From: Leishmania martiniquensis
Lineage: Eukaryota > Euglenozoa > Kinetoplastea > Trypanosomatida > Trypanosomatidae
Assembly (NCBI RefSeq): GCF_017916325.1
Contig: NC_090169.1
Location: forward strand, 1,535,001 to 1,599,000
Direction: 5' to 3'
Length of the DNA stretch: 64,000 nucleotides
Part shown: positions 30,721 through 40,690 of the stretch, piece by piece
Layout: each line of letters opens with the position of its first letter
How positions within the stretch are numbered: the stretch's first letter is position 1
The notes under the pieces: generated by a model
What the model was told of the DNA's origin: nothing
Database searches by the model: none
The model's input: only the letters and a program-made list of their open reading frames with translations
Translations under genes and position numbers: made by a program

Positions 30721-31980
30721 CAGCCTTTGCGCTCCCCTCAGCTGTCCTTTCCCACTCGCTTAAGCGGTCGTCGGTTTTTTTTCGTCTTTCCCCTTCTCCT
30801 TGTTTGGCCGCACAGCCAATTGTGCCGCTGGCGCCTTTTTCCTTTTTCGAGTGCGCCGCCCTCTGTATGTGCTCTTTTTTGTGGCGCTCACTGTGCCTTT
30901 AGTGCGTGACGAAGAGGGGAGAGGGGTGCACTCTGCTTTCTCCGCACCGAGAGCCAACCACTGTGTCTGGCCTTCCTGCATTGCTGTTCCGCTGATGCCA
31001 TTCTCCTGCCCGGCGGATCGGCGCTGCGGGCTGAGGTTGTCCTCGTTTTCTTTTTTTTTTCACCACCCGTAACCCACGTTGAGGGTCACTCCTCAGTGCC
31101 CTCCCCCTTTCCCCGCTTCCCGCTCCCTCCTTAACGCATCGCCACCGTCGCGACAGCACGTCAGAAGGGCGGATGAGGCAGGGAAGAGAGAGGGACGAGA
31201 GAGGAGGCAGCGGCCACCGGTGAGACGGGTGGCCTCACCGGAGTGTGAGCGCGACAAGATACGGGCGACCATCGAATGCGGGCGGGGAGCGCTCTCCCTG
31301 CGCGGGCATCACTGGTGGCAAAGGTGCATGCCACTTGTGTTCAAGTTGCTGCGCAGTGAGAAACCACTGAGCCACAGCCTTACTACCAACGTTCACGCTT
31401 CACTGACCATGTGGGCGTGCCGATGTGCAGGTGAAGCGCTGCAGACGCTCTCCGTCGTGTGGAAAGGAGGGTTTGGGGGGGCCCATGACCGCCCTTAAAC
31501 TGCCACGCGTCACGGTCACGGTCGCTCACTGACGCTGGCGCGAGAGCCGCTCGCCCATTGGATGTGGACCCTTTTTTCTTTTTTTTTCTGTCACCTTCGC
31601 TTCTCCCTTTTCTCCGCTACCATTCCACATGCTCAACGCGCGTCGTGCTGTACCTTCTCCTCTTGCCTCCCCCCACCCCACGCACCCTCGATGCTGGTGA
31701 ATCTTTCCTGCGCTGGGCTCCCCATATTCCATTCATGGCAACCGACTGGACAACAGAGCAATCCTTGTCCAAGTCATCTGCGCTCGTCACATCCACCCCC
31801 TGCATCAGTTGTCTTGATCTTACCTACGAAAGGGTACGCGTATCGGTGTCAGGTTTCCACCACAAGTGTCTTCCAGCCCCCTATCCACGCAATCAAACGC
31901 AGCCGTTGGTGCCCGTTTTCCTCTACCACGGCGTGCACCTCCGCTGCTGTGACTTCGACACAACTGTCTCTCGACCTCCT

Positions 31981-32027
31981 CATTTCCTTTTTTCTTCTTT
32001 TTTTTCACATTGGGTTCTCTGCATTAG
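31981..32027 (+). promoter_or_regulatory. Predicted spliced-leader acceptor for the PG-rich motif gene
   Basis: A strong T/C tract (about 31984-32006) is followed by CACATTGGGTTCTCTGCATTAG with its first AG at 32026-32027. ATG 32033 follows after only five bases, which fixes the start of the downstream gene within a much longer open frame. Confidence 0.6.
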
Positions 32028-32032
32028 GCTTT

Positions 32033-32845
32033 ATGTCATCTGCTCTCCCTCAACGTAGCGGCGGTTCCTGTACGGCGCCGTGCCCTGAGGCTGCGCGTGA
32101 CCTTCCGCCTCTTCGAAGCTCCTCTCGCGACGCAGTTACGGACAATACAGGCAACACGAAGCAATCACAGGATGAAGTGCAGCCCCACCTCGATGCAATT
32201 CGCCGAGAACTGGAGGAGCTGAGGCGTCGCCGTGAGCAGCTTGAAGCGCAGCGGAAGGAACTACTCGAGGGAATTCACGAACCCGCCGTGGGACAGAAGG
32301 CCGAGTGCTCCTCGAGCAGCATCTCAACGCATGCGAGGCTAAACAGGGCGCACTCTACTCCTGGACTTACCTCCGCGCAACCCCGGAGCGAGATGGAGTC
32401 GCTCACCGCGCACTCTGGATTGCATACAAATCGTAAACACCGTTGTAAACGCATTTACCCCGACACCTTCGCGCTTGCCTATTTGAACCCCATCCCTTCC
32501 GAGGAGGAGCGGCGACGCGCGCTGAAGGTGACGCCACAATTAACAGTCAAGAACGCGCTTCGCTCGGCTGCCCAGCAAGACAGTACGCTGCTCATGGGAG
32601 ATTTCTTGCTAGAAGACAACCCGCACACGTGCACCTTTGGCCGCGAGCGTCGCTTTCGTCCTCTCCTTGGCCAGAAGGGAAATTACTTTCTCAGCGCAGA
32701 CTTCGCCATCGACGAGCGTATCCGTCGCCGCCAGGCAGACTCATCGATGTCTTTGATTAGATCAGGTAATACTTACCAGACGCCCGGCCCAGGCGCCTAT
32801 ACGCCACGGTACAAGAAACTTTCGCGTCCTCCGCGTGCGTACTAA
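32033..32845 (+). CDS. PG-rich (SHIPPO/STPGR-like) motif protein, coiled coil; candidate flagellar protein
   Basis: A 270-residue protein starting MSSALPQRSGG. Residues about 55-85 form a charged coiled coil (IRRELEELRRRREQLEAQRK). The middle is Ser/Arg-rich, and the C-terminus carries the motif YQTPGPGAYTPRY (about residues 248-260) followed by KKLSRPPRAY. TPGPGxY is the core of sperm-tail PG-rich (SHIPPO) repeats, found in axonemal and microtubule-associated proteins, so a flagellar or cytoskeletal role is inferred. Only one clear repeat is present. The frame is open for 157 codons further upstream, but that part is poly-pyrimidine translation and lies before the trans-splice site. Confidence 0.75.
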   Translation: MSSALPQRSGGSCTAPCPEAARDLPPLRSSSRDAVTDNTGNTKQSQDEVQPHLDAIRRELEELRRRREQLEAQRKELLEGIHEPAVGQKAECSSSSISTHARLNRAHSTPGLTSAQPRSEMESLTAHSGLHTNRKHRCKRIYPDTFALAYLNPIPSEEERRRALKVTPQLTVKNALRSAAQQDSTLLMGDFLLEDNPHTCTFGRERRFRPLLGQKGNYFLSADFAIDERIRRRQADSSMSLIRSGNTYQTPGPGAYTPRYKKLSRPPRAY

Positions 32846-35650
32846 CCGTGCCAAGGTTCACTCGACTTCTGCAGAAGTCGGGTGACGCGCGCTTCTCTCT
32901 TCAAATATTGCCCTCATATGTGCTCCTGCGCACCCACCGATGGGGAAGGGGATCGGCGCCCTTTCCCCACTTCGATCCGTCGCGATTCCTCGACCATCTT
33001 TACGTGTCCGTCGCGTTTCATTTCCCCTTTCTTCGTGGAAGCGGCCAATGTAAAGGAGCGTGGGGCACCGATATCGCTTTGTGACGCAGTTTCCTCGTCA
33101 CCACCACTATCACCACTTCGTGCCTCTCCTCGTCTCGCTCGCTGTCGGGGTGGAGTTGACGCAGTGACGCCCTCTAAGGAGGTCCGACGTTGATGCCCCA
33201 GGCGATGAATGCAACCTTCACCTACGCACGGGGTATGTCTCTCTCCGATGCCTTTCGTTGGTGCCTTGTGCGCATGCGTGTCGCCCTTCATGAATCTCTT
33301 CCCTCTCATGATTGGCCTCGCCCCTTCAGTGGTGTTCCTTGTGCTTTCCTTCGTTAGAGCTTTGCCGTACACGCGGTGGTTTTGTATCTCCTCCAATGTC
33401 ATCAGCGCCCCCTACGTCACGCGCTCTTCTTCCTGTGGGCTCCTTCATGCTGCCTTCTCGCCCGTCGCCTCGGTATCGCCCCCTCCCTCTTTTTTTTGTT
33501 AAATCGTTCCCCTTCTTGCCGACTTCGACAATCGCTGGAGAGGGCCGTCACATGGCCGCTGTGCGTGGGCTTCTCGCCCACAGCTCGGCAGTAGACGGAC
33601 CCGCAGACGAGGAACTTCTTATTCGTGCAACCGTGTAGGCGTGTGCATCGCTCTCCGTGACGTCCTCTCTCGCCTATTTTCTGTAGTGGAGTGGTGGCGT
33701 GACTTATAGTTCTCTTCGCGTTCTGCGTGTGTGCGTGTGTGTGTTTGCTTCTCATGTTGGACGCAGGAGATGCACTGTGATGCTGATGGTGCGAGGCGGC
33801 AAGCTCCGCAGGGGGAGGGTGGGGGAGGCGGGAGTAGCCAGCAAAGATACCCCAGCAGTAACCCAACTCACCTGCGGCTTCTCATGCGCCTTCTGCGATG
33901 TGCACATGCCGACGCCAACGCCAGCCCATACTTGAAAAAAAAATAAGGACATCATGAATCTAAAATGTGGGATACGAAGGAAAGTATTGCCGTCATTCCT
34001 CACCTACCCCCCTTCCCACCGCACCCTGTACTCCTGCTGTAGCGAGCTGCCCACCCCGAGCACGTCTCAAAACGTCCACGGGCGAACCTATTGTGGAGGC
34101 GCCGCTCCCAGGCCTATTCGCTCCGCAGCTGGGCGACGCGTTGATTCTTCAATGCACGCTCCCACGTTTCATGTGGTGCACCTATCCGATGACCTTCTTC
34201 CCCTTCGCCCTCCCTCACACTAGCATTCCCACGATTGCTTTATCACACTGGCGCCGCTTTTTACGGAGTGGTATTCTCATCCTATGCTGCGCCGGTGACC
34301 GCAGCTGACCTGAGTCGAAACGATAGAGGACCGACGGCCACGCAACCTCATCAGACATTATTGTAAGATCTCAACCGAGCCACTCGCGACTAGTAGGCCA
34401 TCGCTCTTCGTTTCTCTATTTTTTTGACCCCTCCTCCTCCCACACGTCACTTTCCGCCGTGCGCCATCGGGGCCACACGCAATGGCCACAGTGCTTCCTG
34501 CTTGTTTCCCTTCCCTCTTCATACATCTTCTAAACAGTTCCCTGTGCCCATCAGAGTGAAGGCCATCGTGTAGCGCGTATACGGAGGGGCAGCTAAAGCT
34601 CTGTGCGGTGTTTGCGAGCGACTTGCTCGAAACACGTGCGGGCCCCTTTAGCAGTCACATCGGCGGCTCCTCGACGATAGCCCGTTCTTGATGCCCTTAA
34701 AGTGAATCAAGGCGAGTCTGCTGCTCTGTCAGAGTAGTCAACTTTGCCGGCGCACTGCTGTGACCCTCTTTGGGCCTTCTTTGTACTCTGTTTCCGCCTT
34801 CTGCTTCACCTCATTCCCGCTCTCCTCCCTTTTTTCGAATCGCGCTTCCGTCACTCGAAGGGCTCGTGCCGCTGGACCACCTTTCAAGTAGGATTCCGAG
34901 CTCATACGTCAGCCCGGAACAGCAAGCAAGCGCTCTCTTTAGGTGCGTCGACGGGGCACCGCGTACTATTTGGCTTGAGGCTCATCTGCATTGACCTGCG
35001 AGCGAGGGAGACGGGAGAGGGGCGCTTAACTTTTATTTGCCGAGGCGGCGTAAGTGTGCTACACGTTTGCACATATCACCGCCTCCCTCCTCTCGCCCTC
35101 CCCCTTTGTCCCTTAAAGCGATCTCATTCACGGGCGCGCGAGCATAGAACCTGTAGTCTTCTGTTTTTATCGAGCGACCTTGTCTCGCCCTTTCCGCGAA
35201 GAGCGCCCTGGCCTTCGCAGCGCTAAACGACCACTCCGCACATTGTCGCTGTTGGCTATCTCTGTTTCCTCGGTGATGTCGCTTCCGTTTTTCTGTGTAC
35301 ATTTCCGTTTCGTGCACCGCTGATATCCTCGCGCCGCATCCCATTCTGTCCCGTCTGCCCCCCCTCCCCTCTTCCTGCCTTCTCTCTTCGAGTTCCTCCA
35401 GTGTGTCCTTTGGCTCTAAAGTCTGCACAGTCTCCGAGACAGCAGCATCAGCAAGCCGAGAAAAAAGGGGGCGCGCGCAGCCGCAGGAGAGGCGGGTAGG
35501 CCTTCCCACTAAAAAAACCCGGACAAAGACAAGCCAGGGAGCAGCGACCCCCTCGCGTGGCCTTTTCATTTGGTGTTGTCTTCATCTGCTCTTGGGCGTC
35601 TCTCTTCTTGACCGAGTGAGCGACAACAGCGCGACTGCGCGTTCTCGAAG
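32846..35650. other. 2.8 kb intergenic region
   Basis: No supported gene. It contains a 28 bp palindrome just after the stop codon (listed), a TG run at about 33727-33748, and C/T-rich stretches throughout. A pyrimidine tract at about 35580-35610 with AG at 35615-35616 is a possible trans-splice site for the gene at 35651. The frame at 33967-34308 gives a few protein-like segments but no recognisable motif. Confidence 0.55.
32858..32885. repeat. 28 bp near-perfect palindrome just after a stop codon
   Basis: The arms TCAC-T-CGACTTCT and AGAAGTCG-G-GTGA are reverse complements except for one T/G pair, around a central GC. As RNA it would form a stable hairpin with a UGCA loop, 13 bases after TAA 32843-32845, inside the presumed 3' UTR of the PG-rich motif gene. 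Confidence 0.85.
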
Positions 35651-35968
35651 ATGGGGCTTCCCATGTACGGTGCCCCTCTCGCCATTGCCGCGCACCCGGA
35701 GGAGGGCCACGCCATTCCACCGCCTGATCTCAGCAGGCGGCCTCTGTTCTTCGGCTACACAACGCTGCTGTTCTCGCTGACGTTCATTGTGTGGTTTGCA
35801 TACAGCGCGTGGGCGTGTCTTGAAGAAAGGAACGGGAGCTTTCATCGCGCCTCGCCTATCCTTAGCGCACGCTGGCACCTCGTTCTCTGGATGGCTGTCT
35901 CGCCGCAGCTGCTCCTCTTCTGCGCCTATGGAAGCTGGTTCGGGTGGAAGTCCTTCCAGTATAATTAG
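35651..35968 (+). CDS. Small two-helix membrane protein A (WxxWKxFxxN C-terminus)
   Basis: A 105-residue protein, MGLPMYGAP... to ...KSFQYN. The first ~30 residues are Pro/His-rich and probably soluble. Two hydrophobic helices follow, at about 32-54 (FFGYTTLLFSLTFIVWFAYSA) and about 76-95 (LVLWMAVSPQLLLFCAYGS), joined by a short charged loop with EER. The protein ends W96-F-G-W99-K-S-F-Q-Y-N105. The same pattern ends the neighbour at 38162-38449, which has the same two-helix plan. I do not recognise the family. The short tails suggest a small subunit of a membrane complex; the compartment is unknown. ATG 35651 lies 35 bases after a plausible splice acceptor. Confidence 0.65.
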   Translation: MGLPMYGAPLAIAAHPEEGHAIPPPDLSRRPLFFGYTTLLFSLTFIVWFAYSAWACLEERNGSFHRASPILSARWHLVLWMAVSPQLLLFCAYGSWFGWKSFQYN

Positions 35969-38161
35969 AAAGAGGGGAAAGGGGCTGGGAGGGACATTTT
36001 TTATGCTCTTGTTGCGCATTTCTCTTTCTGCGCCGTGAGTCGCCATAGCCTTCCTGAGATTGCAAGTCCGCAGCTGTCGGAGTGGTCTTCATCTGAGTTG
36101 GCAAGGTTTTTGAGCGAAGCGATGAGTGCCCGCGTTTTTCGTTGAATCGAACTCGCCAAGAAGCTCCTGGACCCCCTCTGATGATGAGATACGGACGCAC
36201 GGAGGAAAGGCCGGCGGTCAAGAGGGCCCCTCTAAGAGCGTGAGCCGACTGTAGGGCTGACAGTGCGCCGTGGGCGTCCGCGATGTACTAACAGGCCACA
36301 CACACACACGCAGAGAGAAGACGGGTGCGCTGTGCTTGTACGAAGTGTAGGTATACATCTTTCTCTGCATATGGACATGTTCGCGGTGTCGCAGGCACAC
36401 GGCCACACATACACACAAACACACACACAGGCATCCATAAGCATATCCACACAACAGAAGTAAGCATAAGCCAGCCTGGGCAGGGCTTTGCGCGCGGCGG
36501 GGCTCCCCCCTCCCCACCGGGCCGAAGCTTCCGGCTGCGCCTTTTTATTCTTCTTCTGGAACTCATTTTAAATCTTTTTTATTTATTTAATTATATTTCG
36601 GTCACTCTGTCGTTGCTGATACGGAATCCGTGAGCGTGGGTCTGCGTGTGCGTGTCTCGCCAAGAATGCGTGTGGGCATGGACTGAGGCCGCTCTCTGCA
36701 AAAAGAAAGGGCGCCCCTCGCCAGTCGTCGGTATCGCCCGCCGCCGCTGCTGTGAAGACGAAAGGCAGGGAAGAAAAGCGGAGGCGACGATGAGCTGAAC
36801 CGGTTTTCAGGAGGGAAAGGCGCACGCCGTTTTTCTGACAGCGTTCTCTCGACGGCCTTTGCTCGTTGTCTGTGTCCCCCTCCCGTTTAGTAGCCCTGCA
36901 GCTCGCACCGTCGGTGGCTCGAAGGTGACAGTATGAGCCTCAGCTCCTGTGCGGCGCGTCAGGGTTCGCGGCAGCAGATGCTGTGCGTGGCAATGTGCTG
37001 ATCACATCATGCGAACCTTTCGAAGCATCACAGCGCAACAAAAAAAACAGTTGTAAACAAAAAAAGGAAAACGACACATGAACGCACGAAGCGGGGCGCT
37101 GTGGAGGCCTCATCTCGAAGTCCGGCAGTGGAGGCAGTGACGAAAGCGTAGCTGCAACCTTTAGCCGAGCCATGGTGGCGACTCCTCGCTTCATTGTGGG
37201 AAACACAAACAAAAGATCAAGAAAGCACTCCTGAAGATGCGCATCAACGTTTAGTGGCCCCCGCACGTCGTGTGTATTCGTCATGACACATATGCTGCTG
37301 TTCTCTCATGTCTTTTTTTCTTTAGTTTCGAATGTGGAAAGTCTTGCTGATACTTTTGGCGGAGACGCAATCCTTTCTGGATTGAAATGACTGCTTCCCT
37401 TTTCTGCACTCAGGCAAGCGCATCGTCCTTGCCTTCGCTTCGGCAACGAATACTGTCGCACAGGTCGTCAGCGGTATGCCCCTGATGGTACTCGACACAG
37501 CGCGCCTCCCCGTCTCCTCCGCTTCTCCTCCAGTGTCTCCTCTCTCTCTTTCTGTTTTCTGTTTCCTATCGATTTCGCTCGGCACGGTGGTGTCTTGTGT
37601 GACGTACAAACTCACTCGCTCTTACATTCGCGGCGCGCTCGTGCGCCTTCGTGTGTGCCCGGACATCTCGCCAAGCAGGGGCTACGCGACCATCGGCAAT
37701 ACGCTGCCTTTACTTGGTTCCTATACGTCCACCCGCGCCATCACAGACGCGTCAACAAAGGTACTTGTGCGTCTGAAAAGGACAGCCCGACTTTGATCCT
37801 CGAAAAAAATCTCACAAGAAGCTGTGGGCCTGTTGCGGCGCCTTTCGAAAATACCTCGTTTTCTTTCTCTCTCTTTTACCTTTCAGCTCTGCCCCCCTCC
37901 CCCTTTCGTTTTGTTGCAAGCCAAACGTGGCGTCGGACACGGAGGCCCTCCTCTACTGCTTCCTACGCTTCGCACTTCTTCCAGGCGCGCAAGAACCACC
38001 GCCACGCTTCTATTTGAGTGCGCCTCCTTTAGCCCCGCTCCCTGCCTGCCCTGTGTGTGTGTGCCCGCAGCGGGGGGGAGGAGGGGGGAGGATTCAGCTC
38101 TCCCAACACCCTCTGTGTGGGCTCAGCTCATCACCACACCCTGTAAAGCACGCACGCTATA
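35969..38161. other. 2.2 kb intergenic region between the two small membrane-protein genes
   Basis: No supported gene. It contains CA/TG tracts (36299-36312, 36400-36435), an AT-rich island at 36541-36600 with AUUUA-type motifs, and pyrimidine-rich DNA from about 37500. An ATG-initiated frame at 37476-37796 (106 codons with one hydrophobic stretch) cannot be excluded but lacks support. AG at 38125-38126 could be the acceptor for the next gene. Confidence 0.5.
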
Positions 38162-38449
38162 ATGCTTTTGAATATACCCGACTATCGGTGCAGCCCATTC
38201 CTTCGCTTGGTTTATGCGTGGCCGGCATTTATCGGCATCACTCTTTTCACCATCGCGACACTCTGTGGGATGGCCCGCGCGGTTCTTCGCGGTTTTGATG
38301 GCGGTTCGACGTCGCGCATTAGCACCAACACCACTACCTCTGTTCGGCAAGACATCTTCTACGTGGTAGCGGCCCCGCTCATCCTGCAGAGCCTTTGTGT
38401 GAGCATTTACACCGCGTGGATGAGCTGGAAGTTTTTCCGCCACAACTGA
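38162..38449 (+). CDS. Small two-helix membrane protein B (WxxWKxFxxN C-terminus)
   Basis: A 95-residue protein, MLLNIPDYRC... to ...KFFRHN. Two hydrophobic helices lie at about 15-42 (LVYAWPAFIGITLFTIATL) and about 67-87 (FYVVAAPLILQSLCVSIYTA), joined by a Ser/Thr-rich loop with an N-x-T site. It ends W86-M-S-W89-K-F-F-R-H-N95, aligning without gaps with W96-F-G-W-K-S-F-Q-Y-N of the protein at 35651-35968. The two also share size and topology, so they are probably ancient tandem paralogues or related subunits, despite weak similarity elsewhere. The family and function are unknown. The open, non-repetitive frame and shared tail argue that it is real. Confidence 0.62.
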   Translation: MLLNIPDYRCSPFLRLVYAWPAFIGITLFTIATLCGMARAVLRGFDGGSTSRISTNTTTSVRQDIFYVVAAPLILQSLCVSIYTAWMSWKFFRHN

Positions 38450-38838
38450 GTTCTGGCTTTGACAGCCGCGCTCTCTTTTTCTCTCTCGGCCATCACCGCG
38501 TGCATCTGCGACCCACTACGATATTACACCAGTCATGTCGTTGTCCTGTCCCGCTTCTTTGTGCCACTATGTCCTTGTGTACTCATTACAATTATGTGCC
38601 TCAGCATTTCCCGTGCCTGATCGCACTCACCATTTATCTTTTTTCTGAAGCGGGGCTCGCCCTCCGTCATCTCTTCTCTTCCCTTCGCGCTTTTACCTCT
38701 CTCGCGTTGAATTCGCAGGCTGCCGCGAACGCGCGGGCGCACGAGGGAAGTCGCAGTGCAGCATTCACCAACGTAAGGGGCATTCGTTCACTGCTCTCCT
38801 TCGCTTCCGTGAAGTTAATTGCCCTCCTCTGTTACGCC

Positions 38839-39420
38839 TCCCTTCAGCCGTACAACGCGCGACAACGACGAAGCTCCGCCGCACGCCCCTCCCCGCCTCT
38901 CGCGCGCTCTCGGCCCGGCCACACAGGCCCTCGTCTCTTCCGGTGGTGCGAGGCAGCCGCAGAGGCACGCGGCATGCGGGCACGCGCTGACTCGGCCTCA
39001 TTGCCCCCCACACACACACACACCTCGCTGGTCGCCACCTGCTCCGATCCCCTCGGGGTGGCTCAGACTCCGCACACACCAACGGGCAGCGCGAGGGCGA
39101 GGTGAGGTGCGACCGGGCCACGCCGATGCCGTGCCCATTGTATGGGTGGCGCACACGTACGCACTCCCACAGGTTGCTCCGACTCAGCGGCGTGGAGCCC
39201 CTCACATCCCACACACCCGCAGCGGTGAGCGACTCTGACGTCGCTACCTCCGTGTGTGTTTGTGTGGTCGACCCTGCTGTCACCACCTGCTGAGGCAGCT
39301 CGGCGTGGGCAGGGAGGTGCTGCGGCTTTCTTCCCCCACCACCACCACAAGCGCACCGATTGTGGGTATGCTGGGTAAGTAGGGGTGGTGATGGACCTCT
39401 TGCGGTGCGACGCCTACGTG
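38839..39420 (-). mobile_element. Dispersed repeat copy 3 (inverted), candidate SIDER-like retroposon
   Basis: Read as the reverse complement, this is the most complete copy. It has the left part of copy 1 (GTAGGCGTCGCACCGCAAGA and onwards), the shared ~290 bp core, and the right ~170 bp seen in copy 2. In the core it differs from copies 1 and 2 at only one to three positions by eye. It is opposite in orientation to copies 1 and 2 and to transcription. No credible gene lies inside. The SIDER name is an inference. Confidence 0.62.
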
Positions 39421-39753
39421 GGGTGTGTGTGCTCCTAATTCTTTACCAGGGGTGCCGCAACGCTGCGCGACGAAGCGGAGGGACGATTGACTCACCTTTA
39501 CGTGTACGGAAGGTGCATGCCTCTTTTTTTTTGTTACTCATCTGGGCGCGTAGCGGCAGCATTGCGATCGTGGCGAAGATTAGGGGAAGCAAAGATATTT
39601 CTCTGGCATCGGAGGAAGTCGGAGTTCGCGGCGTCGTGAGGGGAGCGCACGTGTCTCTCACCTGCCGAGCCGCGCTGTTCACACACCTCCTGGATTGAGG
39701 GTTCATTCATCTTCCCCTCGCACTTTTCCTTTTGATGTGCTGGTGCCTCAGAA

Positions 39754-40690
39754 ATGGTCGGAGCAGTGCTGCACCGACGACCTGAGAAACCAACGGTGCC
39801 ACACTGGCTGCGTATGGGCGTATACGTACTCAAAAATAGCGATCTCTTGGAAACGCCTCTCCCTTTTTTTTTGAAACTCAGGCAGCGCCGCTCAGCACGC
39901 TCGACTCGCCGCAGAAGAGGACTCCTTTTACTACTCGGGCCATCGCTCTTTTCCTCATCGACGGCGACAAAAAAGGGTGAGGCTTGCTCCTCGACTGAGG
40001 GGCTGTATGGCGAGGCCACCTTTGAGTAGATGCGAGGGGCATTGCTTCCGTGCTTCGTGGCGCTTGAACAAGGCTACAATGCTGTGTGCGAATAAGCGGC
40101 CCAGTGGAGGTCGATGTCGGCGGTAACCGTTTCAGGGCTGCTGAAATTGTTGCATCTTTGTCTGACAGACGCCGGTGGTGCCTTCCTCGCAAAGGCATGC
40201 GAACGACTGATGCAAGACGTCACTCCGACTCTCGCGCACCACGGTAAGACTATTCGGTCGCAGGAGATTCATCCGCCTCTGACACTCAGCCAAGGCGAAG
40301 AGTCGCTTCCGCCCTTCCCGCCTTTGTTCCTGCCGAACATCTTGCTGCGAATGTGTCGGGCAGTTGCTCATCGAAGTCAGTGAAACAGAGGGCAAAGCAG
40401 GTACGCACAGACAATACTGAGGAGCATGGCTCGACTGGGCAACTCTCTGTCCTTGGCATCTCAGGTAGTGTGACGCTCACGATTCAGCGGCAGAGCTGGC
40501 TGCGTACTTTCCATTCCGCGTTGGATATGTCCACTGCGTGCTCAGCACCCGCAACCGTGTCTCTCAAGGCTCGGTCGATGCGGACGTGGAGGAGCTGACA
40601 AGGTACCTGCCCGGATCGTGCGGTGCCATCGATATCTGCGATATGATCGCCTTCAACTTCGACCACAGGAACTCCATCGACTGCTGCTAG
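39754..40690 (+). pseudogene. Probable decayed protein-coding gene
   Basis: One frame runs from ATG 39754 to 40383 with only two stops (40027-40029 and 40093-40095) and reads like ordinary protein, for example RRPEKPTVPHWLRMGVYVLK, CFVALEQGYNAVCE and LTDAGGAFLAKACERLMQDV. Coding-like reading then shifts frame: VGQLLIEVSETEGKAG from about 40358, TDNTEEHGSTGQLSVLGISG from about 40411, and finally FPFRVGYVHCVLSTRNR...FNFDHRNSIDCC up to TAG 40688-40690. A pyrimidine tract and AG (39750-39751) sit directly before the first ATG, like a normal gene start. I recognise no family. The alternative is two or three short genes, but the chain of frames fits a frameshifted gene better. Confidence 0.45.

Larger units (their letters stand above)
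27935..32032. other. 4.1 kb intergenic region
   Basis: No intact gene is supported. The first ~1.5 kb is typical UTR with TG tracts (28335-28385) and C/T runs. About 29480-30720 has a balanced, coding-like composition (listed separately), and 30750-32000 returns to T/C-rich UTR with a poly-T run near 31048-31061. An ATG-initiated 257-codon frame at 28689-29462 reads as Pro/Ser/Cys/Leu-rich pyrimidine translation and is not accepted. Confidence 0.55.

Noticed and set aside
37476..37796. 106-codon ATG frame with a hydrophobic stretch between the two small membrane-protein genes
   Set aside because: It lacks the shared C-terminal motif and has a Ser/Pro-rich pyrimidine-derived start; not enough to call a third member.
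38844..39286. Frames inside the repeat copies that look conserved between copies
   Set aside because: They are similar only because the DNA copies are nearly identical. Reading frames differ in start and stop between copies and show no protein motif.
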